Below, in pieces: positions 16,552-24,104 of a stretch of 48,125 nt of DNA. How positions within the stretch are numbered: the first letter of the stretch is position 1; each line of letters begins with the position of its first letter. Source of the DNA: Telmatospirillum sp. (GTDB lineage Bacteria; Pseudomonadota; Alphaproteobacteria; Rhodospirillales; Magnetospirillaceae); contig JARLJB010000296.1 of NCBI GenBank assembly GCA_031291415.1, positions 1 through 48,125 of the forward strand, in the 5' to 3' direction. The translations under genes and the position numbers were made by a program. Below the pieces are notes generated by a model, which worked only from the letters and a program-made list of their open reading frames with translations, did no database searches and was not told the DNA's origin.

Positions 16552-17313
16552 TTATTTTAGCTGCGGCTCCACCCATTGCGCCTGGAGGACAAAACCAAGG
16601 GTATTTACCAACGTCTTGATGACTTTACCCGAAAGGTCGGCCGCGATCGGCGATCCGTCGGCGTAAAGCGAGGTTTTCAGGGAAATGGTCAAAATAGGAA
16701 CCAGGCTGCCGCGAACGCGCGTCTCTTCGATCGTGGTTTCGACCTGCCGCAGCTCCTTGCCCAGCTTCTCCTCCAACAACCGTTGCAGCATCGGCTTCTG
16801 GCGTGGATCGGGAAGCGTGATGTACTCGACGGTCCGGCGGCGCAGAACGAACAATTTTTTTGCGATGCTGTCGTCGCCGGACTGCAAGGCCTCTCCTGCG
16901 CGTTCGTAAAGATCGCGCATGTCTTGCGGGCCGGCCGGCGGGCCGATCACGAAGCAGATCTTGGTGGGTTCGGCTTTCGGCTCCACGGCCGCCGGGCTGA
17001 CCTTGGACGCCACGACCCCGGCTTTCACGGGCGCGGCTTCGGCCGGGGTCGGCACCGATCTCGCGTTCGCCGGGGCCGCTTCGATTTCGGCGGACAGGGG
17101 TTTCGCCGGCGGAGGATTGGGCTCGACAGGCGCCGCCGGGCCGACCTTGGGCGGCGGCAAGCCGGCCTTTTGCGGCAAGGAACCAGCTTTATGCGGCAAC
17201 TTTTGTGGTAACGAGCCGGCCTTCGGAGGCAACAGGTTGGCTTTCGTAGGCAAGGAGCTGGCCTTCGTCGGCAACGAGCCGGCCTTCGGTGGTGGAAATG
17301 GTGCTCCCGGCAT
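16552..17313 (-). CDS. Protein of unknown function with K/P-rich N-terminal repeats
   Basis: 253 residues, not recognised. Residues 8-56 are an irregular repeat built on KAGSLP (exact at 10-15, 31-36 and 42-47) with variants KASSLP, KANLLP and KAGLP. This is followed by a Pro/Ala/Val-rich linker to about 117. Residues 118-253 look folded: TKICFVIGPPAGPQDM, a helix DLYERAGEALQSGDD, KKLFVLRRRTVEYITLPDPRQKPMLQ split by loops, then alternating strands and a terminal VKTLVNTLGFVLQAQW-like amphipathic segment. There is no signal peptide and no membrane helix. The start ATG has GGAGA five bases upstream. The repeat region could bind an anionic surface such as DNA or polysaccharide, which is speculation. 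Confidence 0.72.
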   Translation of the reverse strand: MPGAPFPPPKAGSLPTKASSLPTKANLLPPKAGSLPQKLPHKAGSLPQKAGLPPPKVGPAAPVEPNPPPAKPLSAEIEAAPANARSVPTPAEAAPVKAGVVASKVSPAAVEPKAEPTKICFVIGPPAGPQDMRDLYERAGEALQSGDDSIAKKLFVLRRRTVEYITLPDPRQKPMLQRLLEEKLGKELRQVETTIEETRVRGSLVPILTISLKTSLYADGSPIAADLSGKVIKTLVNTLGFVLQAQWVEPQLK

Positions 17314-17525
17314 GGGGTTCTCCGCTCACTGGAACAACAACCGCAGCCACCTTATTGGCACTTGCGGAGGATGGCCGATTTTATTCGATCGGACGGCTTG
17401 CGCCACCCACTTTGCAACGGCGCCGGCGACGGATCGGTCGGAAGATTGCGAACAAATGCGATCTCACCAACATTTCCCACCGTCGGGAATCACGCGTGGT
17501 CGGGCGTTAATCACGGAATTCTCCC
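17314..17525. other. Intergenic gap between the K/P-repeat gene and the 56-residue gene
   Basis: 212 bp with no convincing gene. A 42-codon GTG frame on the minus strand (about 17367-17492) lacks a ribosome binding site and was not accepted. Confidence 0.4.
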
Positions 17526-17696
17526 TCACTGGGTCTGCCGACGCAGCAATTCGCTGACGATCTTATCCGATTTTTCGCATTGAAAAATGACCTCAGGAGC
17601 ATTGAGACGCGCAGCCTCGACGCTGATCCGCAGCAACAGACTTTTCATCTGCCGCAGGAGATCGGCTGGGAGGACGATCTGGGTGATATCGGTCAT
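17526..17696 (-). CDS. Small helical protein, 56 residues, weakly Spo0E-like
   Basis: ATG at 17696, AAGG nine bases upstream, stop TGA at 17526. The sequence opens MTDITQIVLPADLL and then forms two amphipathic helices: RQMKSLLLRISVEAARLN and VIFQCEKSDKIVSELLRR, joined by NAPE. This helix-turn-helix hairpin with N-x-P-E-V at the turn and an S/C-x3-D element in helix 2 resembles Spo0E-type small phosphatases, except that the serine is a cysteine here. The match is by eye only. It has normal GC-rich codon use for the window. It lies 212 bp upstream of the K/P-repeat gene on the same strand and may share its transcript. Confidence 0.5.
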   Translation of the reverse strand: MTDITQIVLPADLLRQMKSLLLRISVEAARLNAPEVIFQCEKSDKIVSELLRRQTQ

Positions 17697-18298
17697 GCGT
17701 CACAACCTTCGGAAAGGGGAATCTTGCCGCCGTTCCGAACATGCACAAGCTGCCGGTGGGAAATTATTGCCGTCCTGCCAATATCCGAAACGATCATTTG
17801 CCGGTATCTCCTGACAGTCGCTTTGCGCCAGCTTGGTTCTCGGCAACGGCCCAAATACGGATGCCGGGGAAAATCCCGATCCGCATGGGAAACTCTGAGA
17901 TCTCCTGCGAGATCAGTGACGTACATTCGCCCCGCCCCACCGCCTGTTGCCTGCCAACAAAGTTGAAAGTTGTCCACACCACGCCCCCTTTGCGACCGAC
18001 CGACCTGACAGGACAAGACGACGACATCCACCAACCGCGCCATGAAAGAGAAGCAATATTCACGCCATATTTCGCGCGCCGATGTCCTCCTGACGGAGTA
18101 TCCTCGATCCGAGGCGATATCGTTGTAAGGATGCCGCCTCGGATAGAGGACCTTTTACGTGTCAACCTTGGTCATTCCCTTGACGTGTGGCCCTCCCATA
18201 CCGAAATATCTCACAGGCGATGCCGTCTGGATCGCCGGTGTAGGGTGCCATCAAGGCCCGAAGCCGTACTCGCTCGTCGATGAGGAGGACGTTTGACA
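17697..18298. other. 602-bp non-coding region upstream of hsp20
   Basis: Open frames here have poor codon use and no ribosome binding sites, so I see no gene. It holds a short hairpin (GATCTC-CTGC-GAGATC, near 17900), the large inverted repeat at 18101-18150, and TTGACG at 18180-18185, which could be the -35 of the hsp20 promoter (a CCCTTGAC start as in heat-shock promoters, but with an atypical -10). Confidence 0.5.
18101..18150 (+). repeat. Inverted repeat, 16-bp arms, upstream of hsp20
   Basis: Arms TCCTCGATCCGAGGCG and CGCCTCGGATAGAGGA pair with one mismatch around an 18-nt loop, then CCTTTTACG follows on the plus strand. It could end an unseen plus-strand transcript in the gap to the left, or be a regulatory cruciform before the heat-shock gene. 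Confidence 0.55.
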
Positions 18299-18760
18299 AT
18301 GACTCGTGTTTCGCTGTTCAACAGCCCGCTGCTGCTCGGTTTTGACCATTTCGAAAGAGTGCTCGACCGAATTTCGAAAACCTCGGCCGAAGGATACCCG
18401 CCCTATAATATCGAGCAACTCGATGACAACGGATTGCGGATTACCCTCGCGGTAGCAGGGTTCTCGATGGACGACCTGCAAGTTTCCATCGAAGATAACC
18501 AGCTGATCGTGCGTGGCCAGCAGAGCGAGGACGATCCGAACAGGATCTTCCTGCACCGTGGCATCGCGGCCCGCCAGTTTCAGCGTGCCTTCGTTCTGGC
18601 CGAAGGAATCGAAGTGCGCAATGCTGTTCTCGACAACGGTCTACTGCATATCGATCTGGAACGTCCGTTACCGGAAAGTCGGGCTCGTACGATCCCGATC
18701 GAGAAAGCCGCTCCGAGTCAGCCGACGGCGACGACCATAGATGTCGGATCGAGTCGATGA
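18299..18760 (+). CDS. Small heat-shock protein, Hsp20/IbpA family
   Basis: 153 residues from the ATG at 18299, ten bases after GGAGG (a TTG at 18293 is too close to it). The alpha-crystallin domain spans about 33-130: PPYNIEQLDDNGLRITLAVAGFSMDDLQVSIEDNQLIVRG, the RGIAARQFQRAFVLAEGIEV strand and the NGLLHIDLERPLPE end, then an R-x-I-P-I tail resembling the I-x-I oligomer anchor. The N-terminus LFNSPLLLGFDHFERVLDR is IbpA-like. It holds unfolded proteins during heat stress. The DUF1150 gene follows directly and the two share a terminator. Confidence 0.95.
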   Translation: MTRVSLFNSPLLLGFDHFERVLDRISKTSAEGYPPYNIEQLDDNGLRITLAVAGFSMDDLQVSIEDNQLIVRGQQSEDDPNRIFLHRGIAARQFQRAFVLAEGIEVRNAVLDNGLLHIDLERPLPESRARTIPIEKAAPSQPTATTIDVGSSR

Positions 18761-18792
18761 ACAAGGTGCCTGCCGAAGAAAGGAGGCCGATC

Positions 18793-19023
18793 ATGGAAAA
18801 CGAAACCCACAAGACGCCCTCGCTCCAAAAAGCGATGTCGGCGCAGGATTTGGCCCTGTGGGGCATACAAGACATAGCCTTCGTCAAGCGCGTGGTGATC
18901 AACGACGAGGTCTGCTGGGCGATTCATGGTGCTGACGGGGCGAACATCGGCATGGCGCCCGACCGCGACGTGGCTTTTGCTGCCGTCCGCCAACATGATC
19001 TTGAACCGGTAAGCGTCCACTGA
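18793..19023 (+). CDS. DUF1150 family protein
   Basis: 76 residues from the ATG at 18793, with AAAGGAGG six bases upstream. An in-frame start at 18757 would overlap hsp20 and has no such site. The C-terminal half VCWAIHGADGANIGMAPDRDVAFAAVRQHDLEPVSVH is the conserved DUF1150 signature of alphaproteobacteria, where the gene is regularly found beside hsp20. Function is unknown. The 32-bp gap and shared terminator show a two-gene operon, so a role as an sHsp partner is a reasonable inference. Confidence 0.9.
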   Translation: MENETHKTPSLQKAMSAQDLALWGIQDIAFVKRVVINDEVCWAIHGADGANIGMAPDRDVAFAAVRQHDLEPVSVH

Positions 19024-19031
19024 ACGGGGTT

Positions 19032-19061
19032 AGCTGAACGGCCTTACGGCCGTTCAGCTTT
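19032..19061 (+). terminator. Terminator of the hsp20-DUF1150 operon
   Basis: Perfect 12-bp stem AGCTGAACGGCC / GGCCGTTCAGCT with loop TTAC, followed by TT and TATA. It begins 9 bp after the DUF1150 stop. Confidence 0.85.
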
Positions 19062-19326
19062 ATAGATTGTCCCTCAGGCGCCGGGCGGGCGCATCCGCGC
19101 CCTTGGCTCTCCTCGCTTATGGCATCGCTACGCTCTCGCCAACGCTGCGGCGCGCTCAATGCGCTAGTCACCGGCTGCGCCGGTTCCAGGAGTCTTTCCT
19201 CAGACGATCTTGGAGATGAGGGACGGAGCGGCTTGCCGCGACTGGGCCGTTGAGGCCCCGCGCGACCATTCGCGCGTAGCCAAGCCGGCGGATGCCGGCG
19301 CCCGGCGCCTGAGGGACAAATATAAA
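19059..19326. mobile_element. MITE-like element with about 62-bp imperfect terminal inverted repeats
   Basis: The left arm (19059-19122) and right arm (19266-19326, reversed) align as TTTATA, then TGTCCCTCAGGCGCCGGGCG, then GCATCCGC, CTTGGCT and ATGG with few gaps. The core IR is 19068-19318. The 143-bp middle has no credible gene and several small GC-rich palindromes. It fills exactly the space between the convergent terminators of hsp20-DUF1150 and ptsN. No transposase or other copy is in the window, so mobility is inferred from structure. Confidence 0.55.
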
Positions 19327-19365
19327 CCTGCCAGTCGGGCGGCCTTACGCCGCCCGACTGGCAGG
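19327..19365 (-). terminator. Terminator of ptsN with the stop codon in its loop
   Basis: Perfect 17-bp stem (CCTGCCAGTCGGGCGGC and its complement) with a 5-nt loop that contains the ptsN stop codon TAA (19345-19347). On the minus strand TTTATATTT follows the stem. The 5' arm encodes the last residues of PtsN. Confidence 0.85.
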
Positions 19366-19809
19366 GCTTTCGGTCAGAAGGGCGTAAAGTCCCTCAGCGG
19401 AATCCGTTCCACGCAGCTTTTCACAGACTGCCTTGTCGCGCAGCAGGCGCGAAACGCGGGCAAGAGCTTTCAGATGATCGGCGCCGGCCGATTCGGGCGC
19501 CAAGAGCAGAAAAATAAGATCGACCGGCTGCTCATCGATACTATCGAAGGCAATCGGCTTCTCAAGACGGGCGAAGAGCCCGTACAGACGCGGCAAATTC
19601 GACAATTTGCCATGTGGAATGGCAATCCCGTTGCCGACACCGGTGGTACCAAGACGCTCGCGTTCGACGAGGACGTCAAATATTGCCCGTTCATGCAGAC
19701 CCGTCAATTCGGCGGCACGGCGCGCCAATTCTTGCAGGGCCTGCTTCTTGCTGGTCGCCCGCAGATTGGGCACCACGCTTTCCGGGCTGATCAAGTCAAC
19801 GATCTCCAT
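19345..19809 (-). CDS. ptsN: PTS IIA-like nitrogen-regulatory protein
   Basis: 154 residues with the EIIA-Ntr fold. The phosphorylated histidine is H66 in GIAIPHGKL, and LIFLLLAPESAGADHLKALARVSRLLRD is typical of PtsN. It receives phosphate from the nitrogen PTS (PtsP-NPr) and regulates potassium and nitrogen-related targets. RBS GAGGA lies six bases before the ATG. In many proteobacteria hpf lies between rpoN and ptsN. Here the 240 bp between them holds no such gene. Confidence 0.95.
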   Translation of the reverse strand: MEIVDLISPESVVPNLRATSKKQALQELARRAAELTGLHERAIFDVLVERERLGTTGVGNGIAIPHGKLSNLPRLYGLFARLEKPIAFDSIDEQPVDLIFLLLAPESAGADHLKALARVSRLLRDKAVCEKLRGTDSAEGLYALLTESPASRAA

Positions 19810-20049
19810 AGCAGGTCCTCTTGATGGAATTTGTCGCGTTGCGTCGGAACGCCGCGCTCGGTGGACGGATCCGTCGAAACGACTCCGGTCCGGGCAGCCC
19901 GATCATTTACCAGCGCGCCCTAAAATCATTTCCTCGCCCGGTGTCGATGCACCGGTCTGATGATCCCGTCGGTCCGAAAGGCGCCGGACAATAGGCCCGC
20001 CGGAAAAACGAGTCAAGTAAACGGCAATGCCGTCCCCCTGTCTGCGCCG

Positions 20050-21534
20050 TCATCTCTCTGTTGCCTTCTCACGCCGTCGTTGCACCGACGAAGAAATATG
20101 CATTGCCTCACGGTATTTGGCGACGGTCCGCCGCGCGATGTCCACACTTTCGGCCTTCAGGATGTCGACGATGCGGTCGTCCGACAATATGTCATTCGGC
20201 GCCTCGGCATCGATCAGGGCCTTGATACGGTAACGCACGGACTCAGCTGAATGCGCTTCACCACCGTCCGAACCAGCAATAGCTTGCGTAAAGAAATATT
20301 TCAACTCGTAGATACCACGTGGCGTTGCCATATACTTGTTGGCCGTCACGCGGCTGACCGTGCTTTCGTGCATGCTGATCGCGGTGGCGATATCACGCAA
20401 GACCAGCGGTCGCAGATGCTGGATACCTTTCTGAAAAAAAGCTTCCTGCTGGCGCACCAGTTCCGAGGCAACCTTGAGGATGGTAGTCGCCCGCTGGTGC
20501 AGCGATTTAACCAACCAGTTAGCCGATTGGAAGCGCTCCGACAGATAGGTCTTCTCTTCTTTGTTGCGCGCCGCAGTCACCACCTTCGTGTAGTAGCGGG
20601 TATTGACCAGGACGCGCGGCAAGGTCTCGCTGTTCAACTCGACAATCCAGCCACCTCCCGGTGCCGCACGCATCAGCACATCGGGGGTGATCGGCTGCGC
20701 CACCACATGATCGAAGGCCAACGCTGGTTTGGGATCGAGCGCCCGGATCTCGGCGATCATCTCGGTCAGATCTTCGGTATCGACGCCGCACAACCGCATC
20801 AGGCCCGAAAAGTCACGGCGGGCCAGAAGGTCGAGGTGGTCGAGCAGGCACTGCATGGCCGGATCGAACCGATTCTTGTCGCGTAATTGCAACGCCAGGC
20901 ATTCAGCCAGGCTGCGGGCGAACAGGCCAGGCGGTTCGAACCGTTGCAGGCGAGTCAAAACGGTTTCCACCCGTTCGACCGGACAGGCGAGCTTTTCAGC
21001 GACATCGTCGAGCGATCCGATCAGGTAACCGGATTCATCGAGCATCTCGATCAGATGCACGCCGATCAGCCGATCGGCGGGATCGGTCACGTCCATATTG
21101 AGCTGGCCGGTCAGGTGGTCTCGCAGGCTGACATCGCGCGCCACCGTCTGTTCGTAGTTGCTCTCGCCGTTTTCAAAATCCAGCCGTCCGCCGCGCCCCC
21201 CCCAATCACCAAGCCCATCCGAGCCGTCGGCCGGGCTGTCGTTGTTGAAGGTGTTGTCGTAGTCGAGATCGAGTGGCGCTTCTTCGGCCTGGCCAGGCAG
21301 GGAATCGACAAGCGGTTCGTCGGCCGTCCGGCTGTCGACCTCCCCCGGCGCCTCGTCGGTTGCCGCCCGCTCACGGTCGTCTGTTTCGAGCAGCGGGTTG
21401 CGCTCCAGCTCCTGTTCGATGAACGTCGTCAATTCGAGATTGGACAACTGCAGCAGCTTGATCGCCTGCTGCAGCTGCGGCGTCATCACCAGAGACTGGG
21501 TTTGGCGGAGATCGAGACGCGGAGTGAGAGCCAT
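20050..21534 (-). CDS. rpoN: RNA polymerase sigma-54 factor
   Basis: 494 residues from the ATG at 21534 (RBS AGGTGGAG). Region I is MALTPRLDLRQTQSLVMTPQLQQAIKLLQLSNLEL, a glutamine/leucine-rich helix that contacts bEBP activators. An acidic linker (about 50-110) follows, then the core-binding domain and the HTH (LRDIATAISMHESTVSRVTANKYMATPRG), and finally the RpoN box ARRTVAKYR that reads the -24 element. It directs nitrogen and other activator-dependent promoters. 11 bp after lptB, so co-transcribed with the LPS export genes. Confidence 0.97.
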   Translation of the reverse strand: MALTPRLDLRQTQSLVMTPQLQQAIKLLQLSNLELTTFIEQELERNPLLETDDRERAATDEAPGEVDSRTADEPLVDSLPGQAEEAPLDLDYDNTFNNDSPADGSDGLGDWGGRGGRLDFENGESNYEQTVARDVSLRDHLTGQLNMDVTDPADRLIGVHLIEMLDESGYLIGSLDDVAEKLACPVERVETVLTRLQRFEPPGLFARSLAECLALQLRDKNRFDPAMQCLLDHLDLLARRDFSGLMRLCGVDTEDLTEMIAEIRALDPKPALAFDHVVAQPITPDVLMRAAPGGGWIVELNSETLPRVLVNTRYYTKVVTAARNKEEKTYLSERFQSANWLVKSLHQRATTILKVASELVRQQEAFFQKGIQHLRPLVLRDIATAISMHESTVSRVTANKYMATPRGIYELKYFFTQAIAGSDGGEAHSAESVRYRIKALIDAEAPNDILSDDRIVDILKAESVDIARRTVAKYREAMHISSSVQRRREKATER

Positions 21535-21545
21535 CAGCACTCCAC

Positions 21546-22331
21546 CTAAAGGCTAAAATGTTCGCCGAGATAAACCCGCCGCACACCTTCGTGCGCGACG
21601 ATCTCGGCTGGCTCGCCCTCCATCAGGACCATGCCGTCGTGCAGAATGTAAGCACGATCGATGATATCGAGGGTCTCACGGACGTTGTGGTCGGTGATCA
21701 GCACACCGATCCCGCGGTGTTTGAGATGGCCGACCAGATCACGAATATCGGACACGGCGATTGGATCGATACCGGCCAACGGTTCGTCGAGCAGAACGAA
21801 CGCCGGATGCGAGGCCAGCGCCCGGGCGATTTCCACCCGGCGGCGTTCGCCGCCGGACAGCGCCATCGCCGGAGCACGTCGCAGATGCGAGACGGAAAAC
21901 TCGTTCAGCAGATCTTCCAGCAGCGCTTCGCGTTTGTCCCGGTCAGGCTCCGTCACCTCGAGGACCGAACGGATATTGTTCTCGACGGAAAGGCCACGGA
22001 AGATCGATGCCTCTTGCGGCAGATAGCCTATGCCAAGGCGCGCCCGGCGGTACATCGGCAGCCCGGTGATATCCTGACCGTCAAGCGCGATGGTTCCGAC
22101 GTCTGGATTGATCAGGCCGGTAATGCAGTAGAAACACGTCGTTTTGCCGGCCCCGTTGGGACCCAGAAGCCCCACAGCCTCACCCCGTTGCACGCGCACC
22201 GAAACGCCACGCAGGACCGGACGACGCTTGAATCGCTTGCCAATGTTGGTCGCGACCAAGCCGGACGTTTCGCCCGTCACCGAGGATCCGTCGTCGAAGG
22301 ACGACAGTGGTGGAATTTCCTGCGCCGTCAT
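21546..22331 (-). CDS. lptB: LPS export ABC transporter ATPase
   Basis: 261 residues: a 25-residue N-terminal extension, then the ABC domain with Walker A GPNGAGKT (57-64), Q-loop [17 protein letters not shown], signature LSGGE (158-162), Walker B FVLLDEP and the switch histidine in [12 protein letters not shown]. The [12 protein letters not shown] segment is LptB-specific. The ATPase powers LPS extraction by LptFG (not in the window) across the LptC/LptA bridge. The start codon directly follows the lptA stop. Confidence 0.96.
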   Translation of the reverse strand: MTAQEIPPLSSFDDGSSVTGETSGLVATNIGKRFKRRPVLRGVSVRVQRGEAVGLLGPNGAGKTTCFYCITGLINPDVGTIALDGQDITGLPMYRRARLGIGYLPQEASIFRGLSVENNIRSVLEVTEPDRDKREALLEDLLNEFSVSHLRRAPAMALSGGERRRVEIARALASHPAFVLLDEPLAGIDPIAVSDIRDLVGHLKHRGIGVLITDHNVRETLDIIDRAYILHDGMVLMEGEPAEIVAHEGVRRVYLGEHFSL

Positions 22332-23408
22332 TCAGGGCGTCCCGGGCGAAGGATCGGACGACGCCCCGGCGCCTTGAGATCCGGGCTGCCGCTTTTGCGG
22401 CATGAAGAGCCCCTTGACCCGCTGATCGGCCTTTTCGGCGGAACCTGGAGCCGCAGGATAAATGCGACTGATTCCGGTGTTCAAATTGACCACAGCGTAT
22501 CCGCCATCCAACTGATTTTCATCACGAGTGATCTTAACCGAACCAGTCAGGGTGACGATACCGGTTTCCACGTTGTATTCGCCTCGATCGCCAGTCACCA
22601 CCTCGCGCGCGGTGGTCAGGATCACATGATCGTAAGCGTGTGCCCGCTGCATGGCCATCTGCTTGTCGGCATTCTGGGCAAAATCCGCCACCAAGGTATC
22701 GGCCTGGATTCGCTTTTCACCGCGCACCGCGACGGCATTGCCCCGTGCCACCGCCTGTTGCGGTCTTTCCCAATATTCCAGGCTATCCCTTGCGGTGACC
22801 ACGTCGGTCGGAGTCAGCAGTTTGAGATCCTTGCCGGTGATCTTCACAACCGCGTCGTCGATGTTGTAGTCGGCGTGATCGCCATAGGCGGTTTGGGTTT
22901 GCGTGGTGATCGCCACATGACCTTCAGCCTCGACGCGCCAAACCTCGGTGCCGCCTTCCGACGCCTCGCCACTTTTGCCTTTGCCGGGCTTGGACGATGG
23001 TGAAGACGGCGGCGGCGAGGGTGGTGGCGGCGGGGGATTGGTCGCCGCCGACGCTGCTGTGGACGGTTGTTGCGCCGCGGCAACCGGCTGTTTGTCGCGG
23101 TAAAATGCTGTCAGGACATCGGACAACACGGTCACGCGGCCGCGGATCGCCTTGGCGTTGACGCGGGCGATGACCGATTTGGCGTCCTGCGACAGTTCCA
23201 ATCCCTGATCGGCATAAATCTCAAGCGGCGTTCCGGATTTCTGATCGGCGAAATCAAGACCGCCGCCGGTTCCCGTCGGAGCAGGCGTCGCCGTCGCCGC
23301 CGGCTTGGCCGCGGACGACGCGGACGGTTTGTTCTTGGCATCAGCCGGCATCAGCCCCGCCAGACAAAGAGCGGTCATCAAGACAAGGCAGGCGCGGCCG
23401 AGAGCCAT
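22332..23408 (-). CDS. lptA: LPS transport periplasmic protein LptA (OstA), with Pro-rich insert
   Basis: 358 residues from the ATG at 23408, one base overlapping the lptC stop. A signal peptide ends near residue 24 (PADA). The first OstA strands (PLEIYADQGLELSQDAKSVIARVNAKAIRGRVTVLSDVLTAFY, residues 61-103) are separated from the rest by a Pro/Ser/Gly linker of about 45 residues (108-154, with runs of P). The beta-jellyroll resumes at VWRVEAEGHVAI. A disordered tail follows. This is nearly twice the length of E. coli LptA (185). The role, bridging LptC and LptD in the periplasm, is inferred from family and operon position. Confidence 0.92.
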   Translation of the reverse strand: MALGRACLVLMTALCLAGLMPADAKNKPSASSAAKPAATATPAPTGTGGGLDFADQKSGTPLEIYADQGLELSQDAKSVIARVNAKAIRGRVTVLSDVLTAFYRDKQPVAAAQQPSTAASAATNPPPPPPSPPPSSPSSKPGKGKSGEASEGGTEVWRVEAEGHVAITTQTQTAYGDHADYNIDDAVVKITGKDLKLLTPTDVVTARDSLEYWERPQQAVARGNAVAVRGEKRIQADTLVADFAQNADKQMAMQRAHAYDHVILTTAREVVTGDRGEYNVETGIVTLTGSVKITRDENQLDGGYAVVNLNTGISRIYPAAPGSAEKADQRVKGLFMPQKRQPGSQGAGASSDPSPGTP

Positions 23409-24082
23409 CACTTGGATTTGCCTTTGGCCATGGTCAACACCGCCTTCGACTTGCCGGTGAATATGATTGTCTTGCCACGCTCCCACAGGCGGAAGCCCTC
23501 TCCTTCGATGGTCCCGGTCGGGCCATGTCCGTGAGTCGGGTCATCGCCGGTGGCGTTGCCGGCCCCGACCTCGATACGGGCACTGTCCGTATGCATCTCG
23601 TAACCGCTGTCTTGGAACAGGTCAACATGCCCCATGAGGTCCAGGGTTCCATCCTTCTGCCGAAAGAAGCCGACATCGGAATTAATGACGATGCCCGAAC
23701 CGTCTTTGCGGGTCAGATCGGCAACCGGATTCTCTAGCGCCACCGCCTGAGTCTGGGCGTCCACCTGAGTCGCCGTATCGGCGGTTACGGTGAAGGGAAG
23801 ATTTTTGTCGTCGGTGCCAAAATAACGCGGCTTGGTCATCGACAAGGTGTCGACGGCCTTCAGATTAAAATTGGCAAAGGCGATTTGGAAAGCGTGATCG
23901 CGTGGCGCCACCTTCGGCCAGACCACGACAAGGCCAAGCAGCGCCGCGGCAATGGCAGGCAAGGCCATCTTCATCAGTCCAACGAACCGGCTGTAGCGGG
24001 CCTGCATCAGACGTGCGGCCGGGCCGACCAAATTGCGAGGCCGTGATAATGGCTGGGAACCCGGTAGCGCACGTTGGCTCAT
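23408..24082 (-). CDS. lptC: LPS export protein LptC
   Basis: 224 residues from the ATG at 24082, 22 bp after the kdsD stop. Starts further upstream would overlap kdsD. A basic N-terminus precedes a single membrane helix (about 39-54, LPAIAAALLGLVVVWP). The periplasmic jellyroll follows with NLKAVDTLSMTKPRYFGTDDKNLPFTVTADTATQ, DGTLDLMGHVDLFQDSGYEMHTDSARI and a GTIEGEGFRLWERGKTIIFTG end. It accepts LPS from LptBFG and passes it to LptA. Confidence 0.93.
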   Translation of the reverse strand: MSQRALPGSQPLSRPRNLVGPAARLMQARYSRFVGLMKMALPAIAAALLGLVVVWPKVAPRDHAFQIAFANFNLKAVDTLSMTKPRYFGTDDKNLPFTVTADTATQVDAQTQAVALENPVADLTRKDGSGIVINSDVGFFRQKDGTLDLMGHVDLFQDSGYEMHTDSARIEVGAGNATGDDPTHGHGPTGTIEGEGFRLWERGKTIIFTGKSKAVLTMAKGKSK

Positions 24083-24104
24083 GGCGGGGCTCGTCGCGGC
24101 GGAA

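Noticed and set aside
17580-18043. Overlapping 116- to 128-codon frames on both strands in the hsp20 upstream region
   Set aside because: Cys/Arg/Pro-rich composition typical of chance open frames in GC-rich DNA; no ribosome binding sites and no secondary-structure pattern.
18180-18208. RpoH-type promoter for hsp20
   Set aside because: CCCTTGAC is a fair -35, but CCCATA lies only ten bases after TTGAC and the 17-bp position reads GAAATA, so neither sigma-32 nor sigma-70 spacing gives a convincing match.
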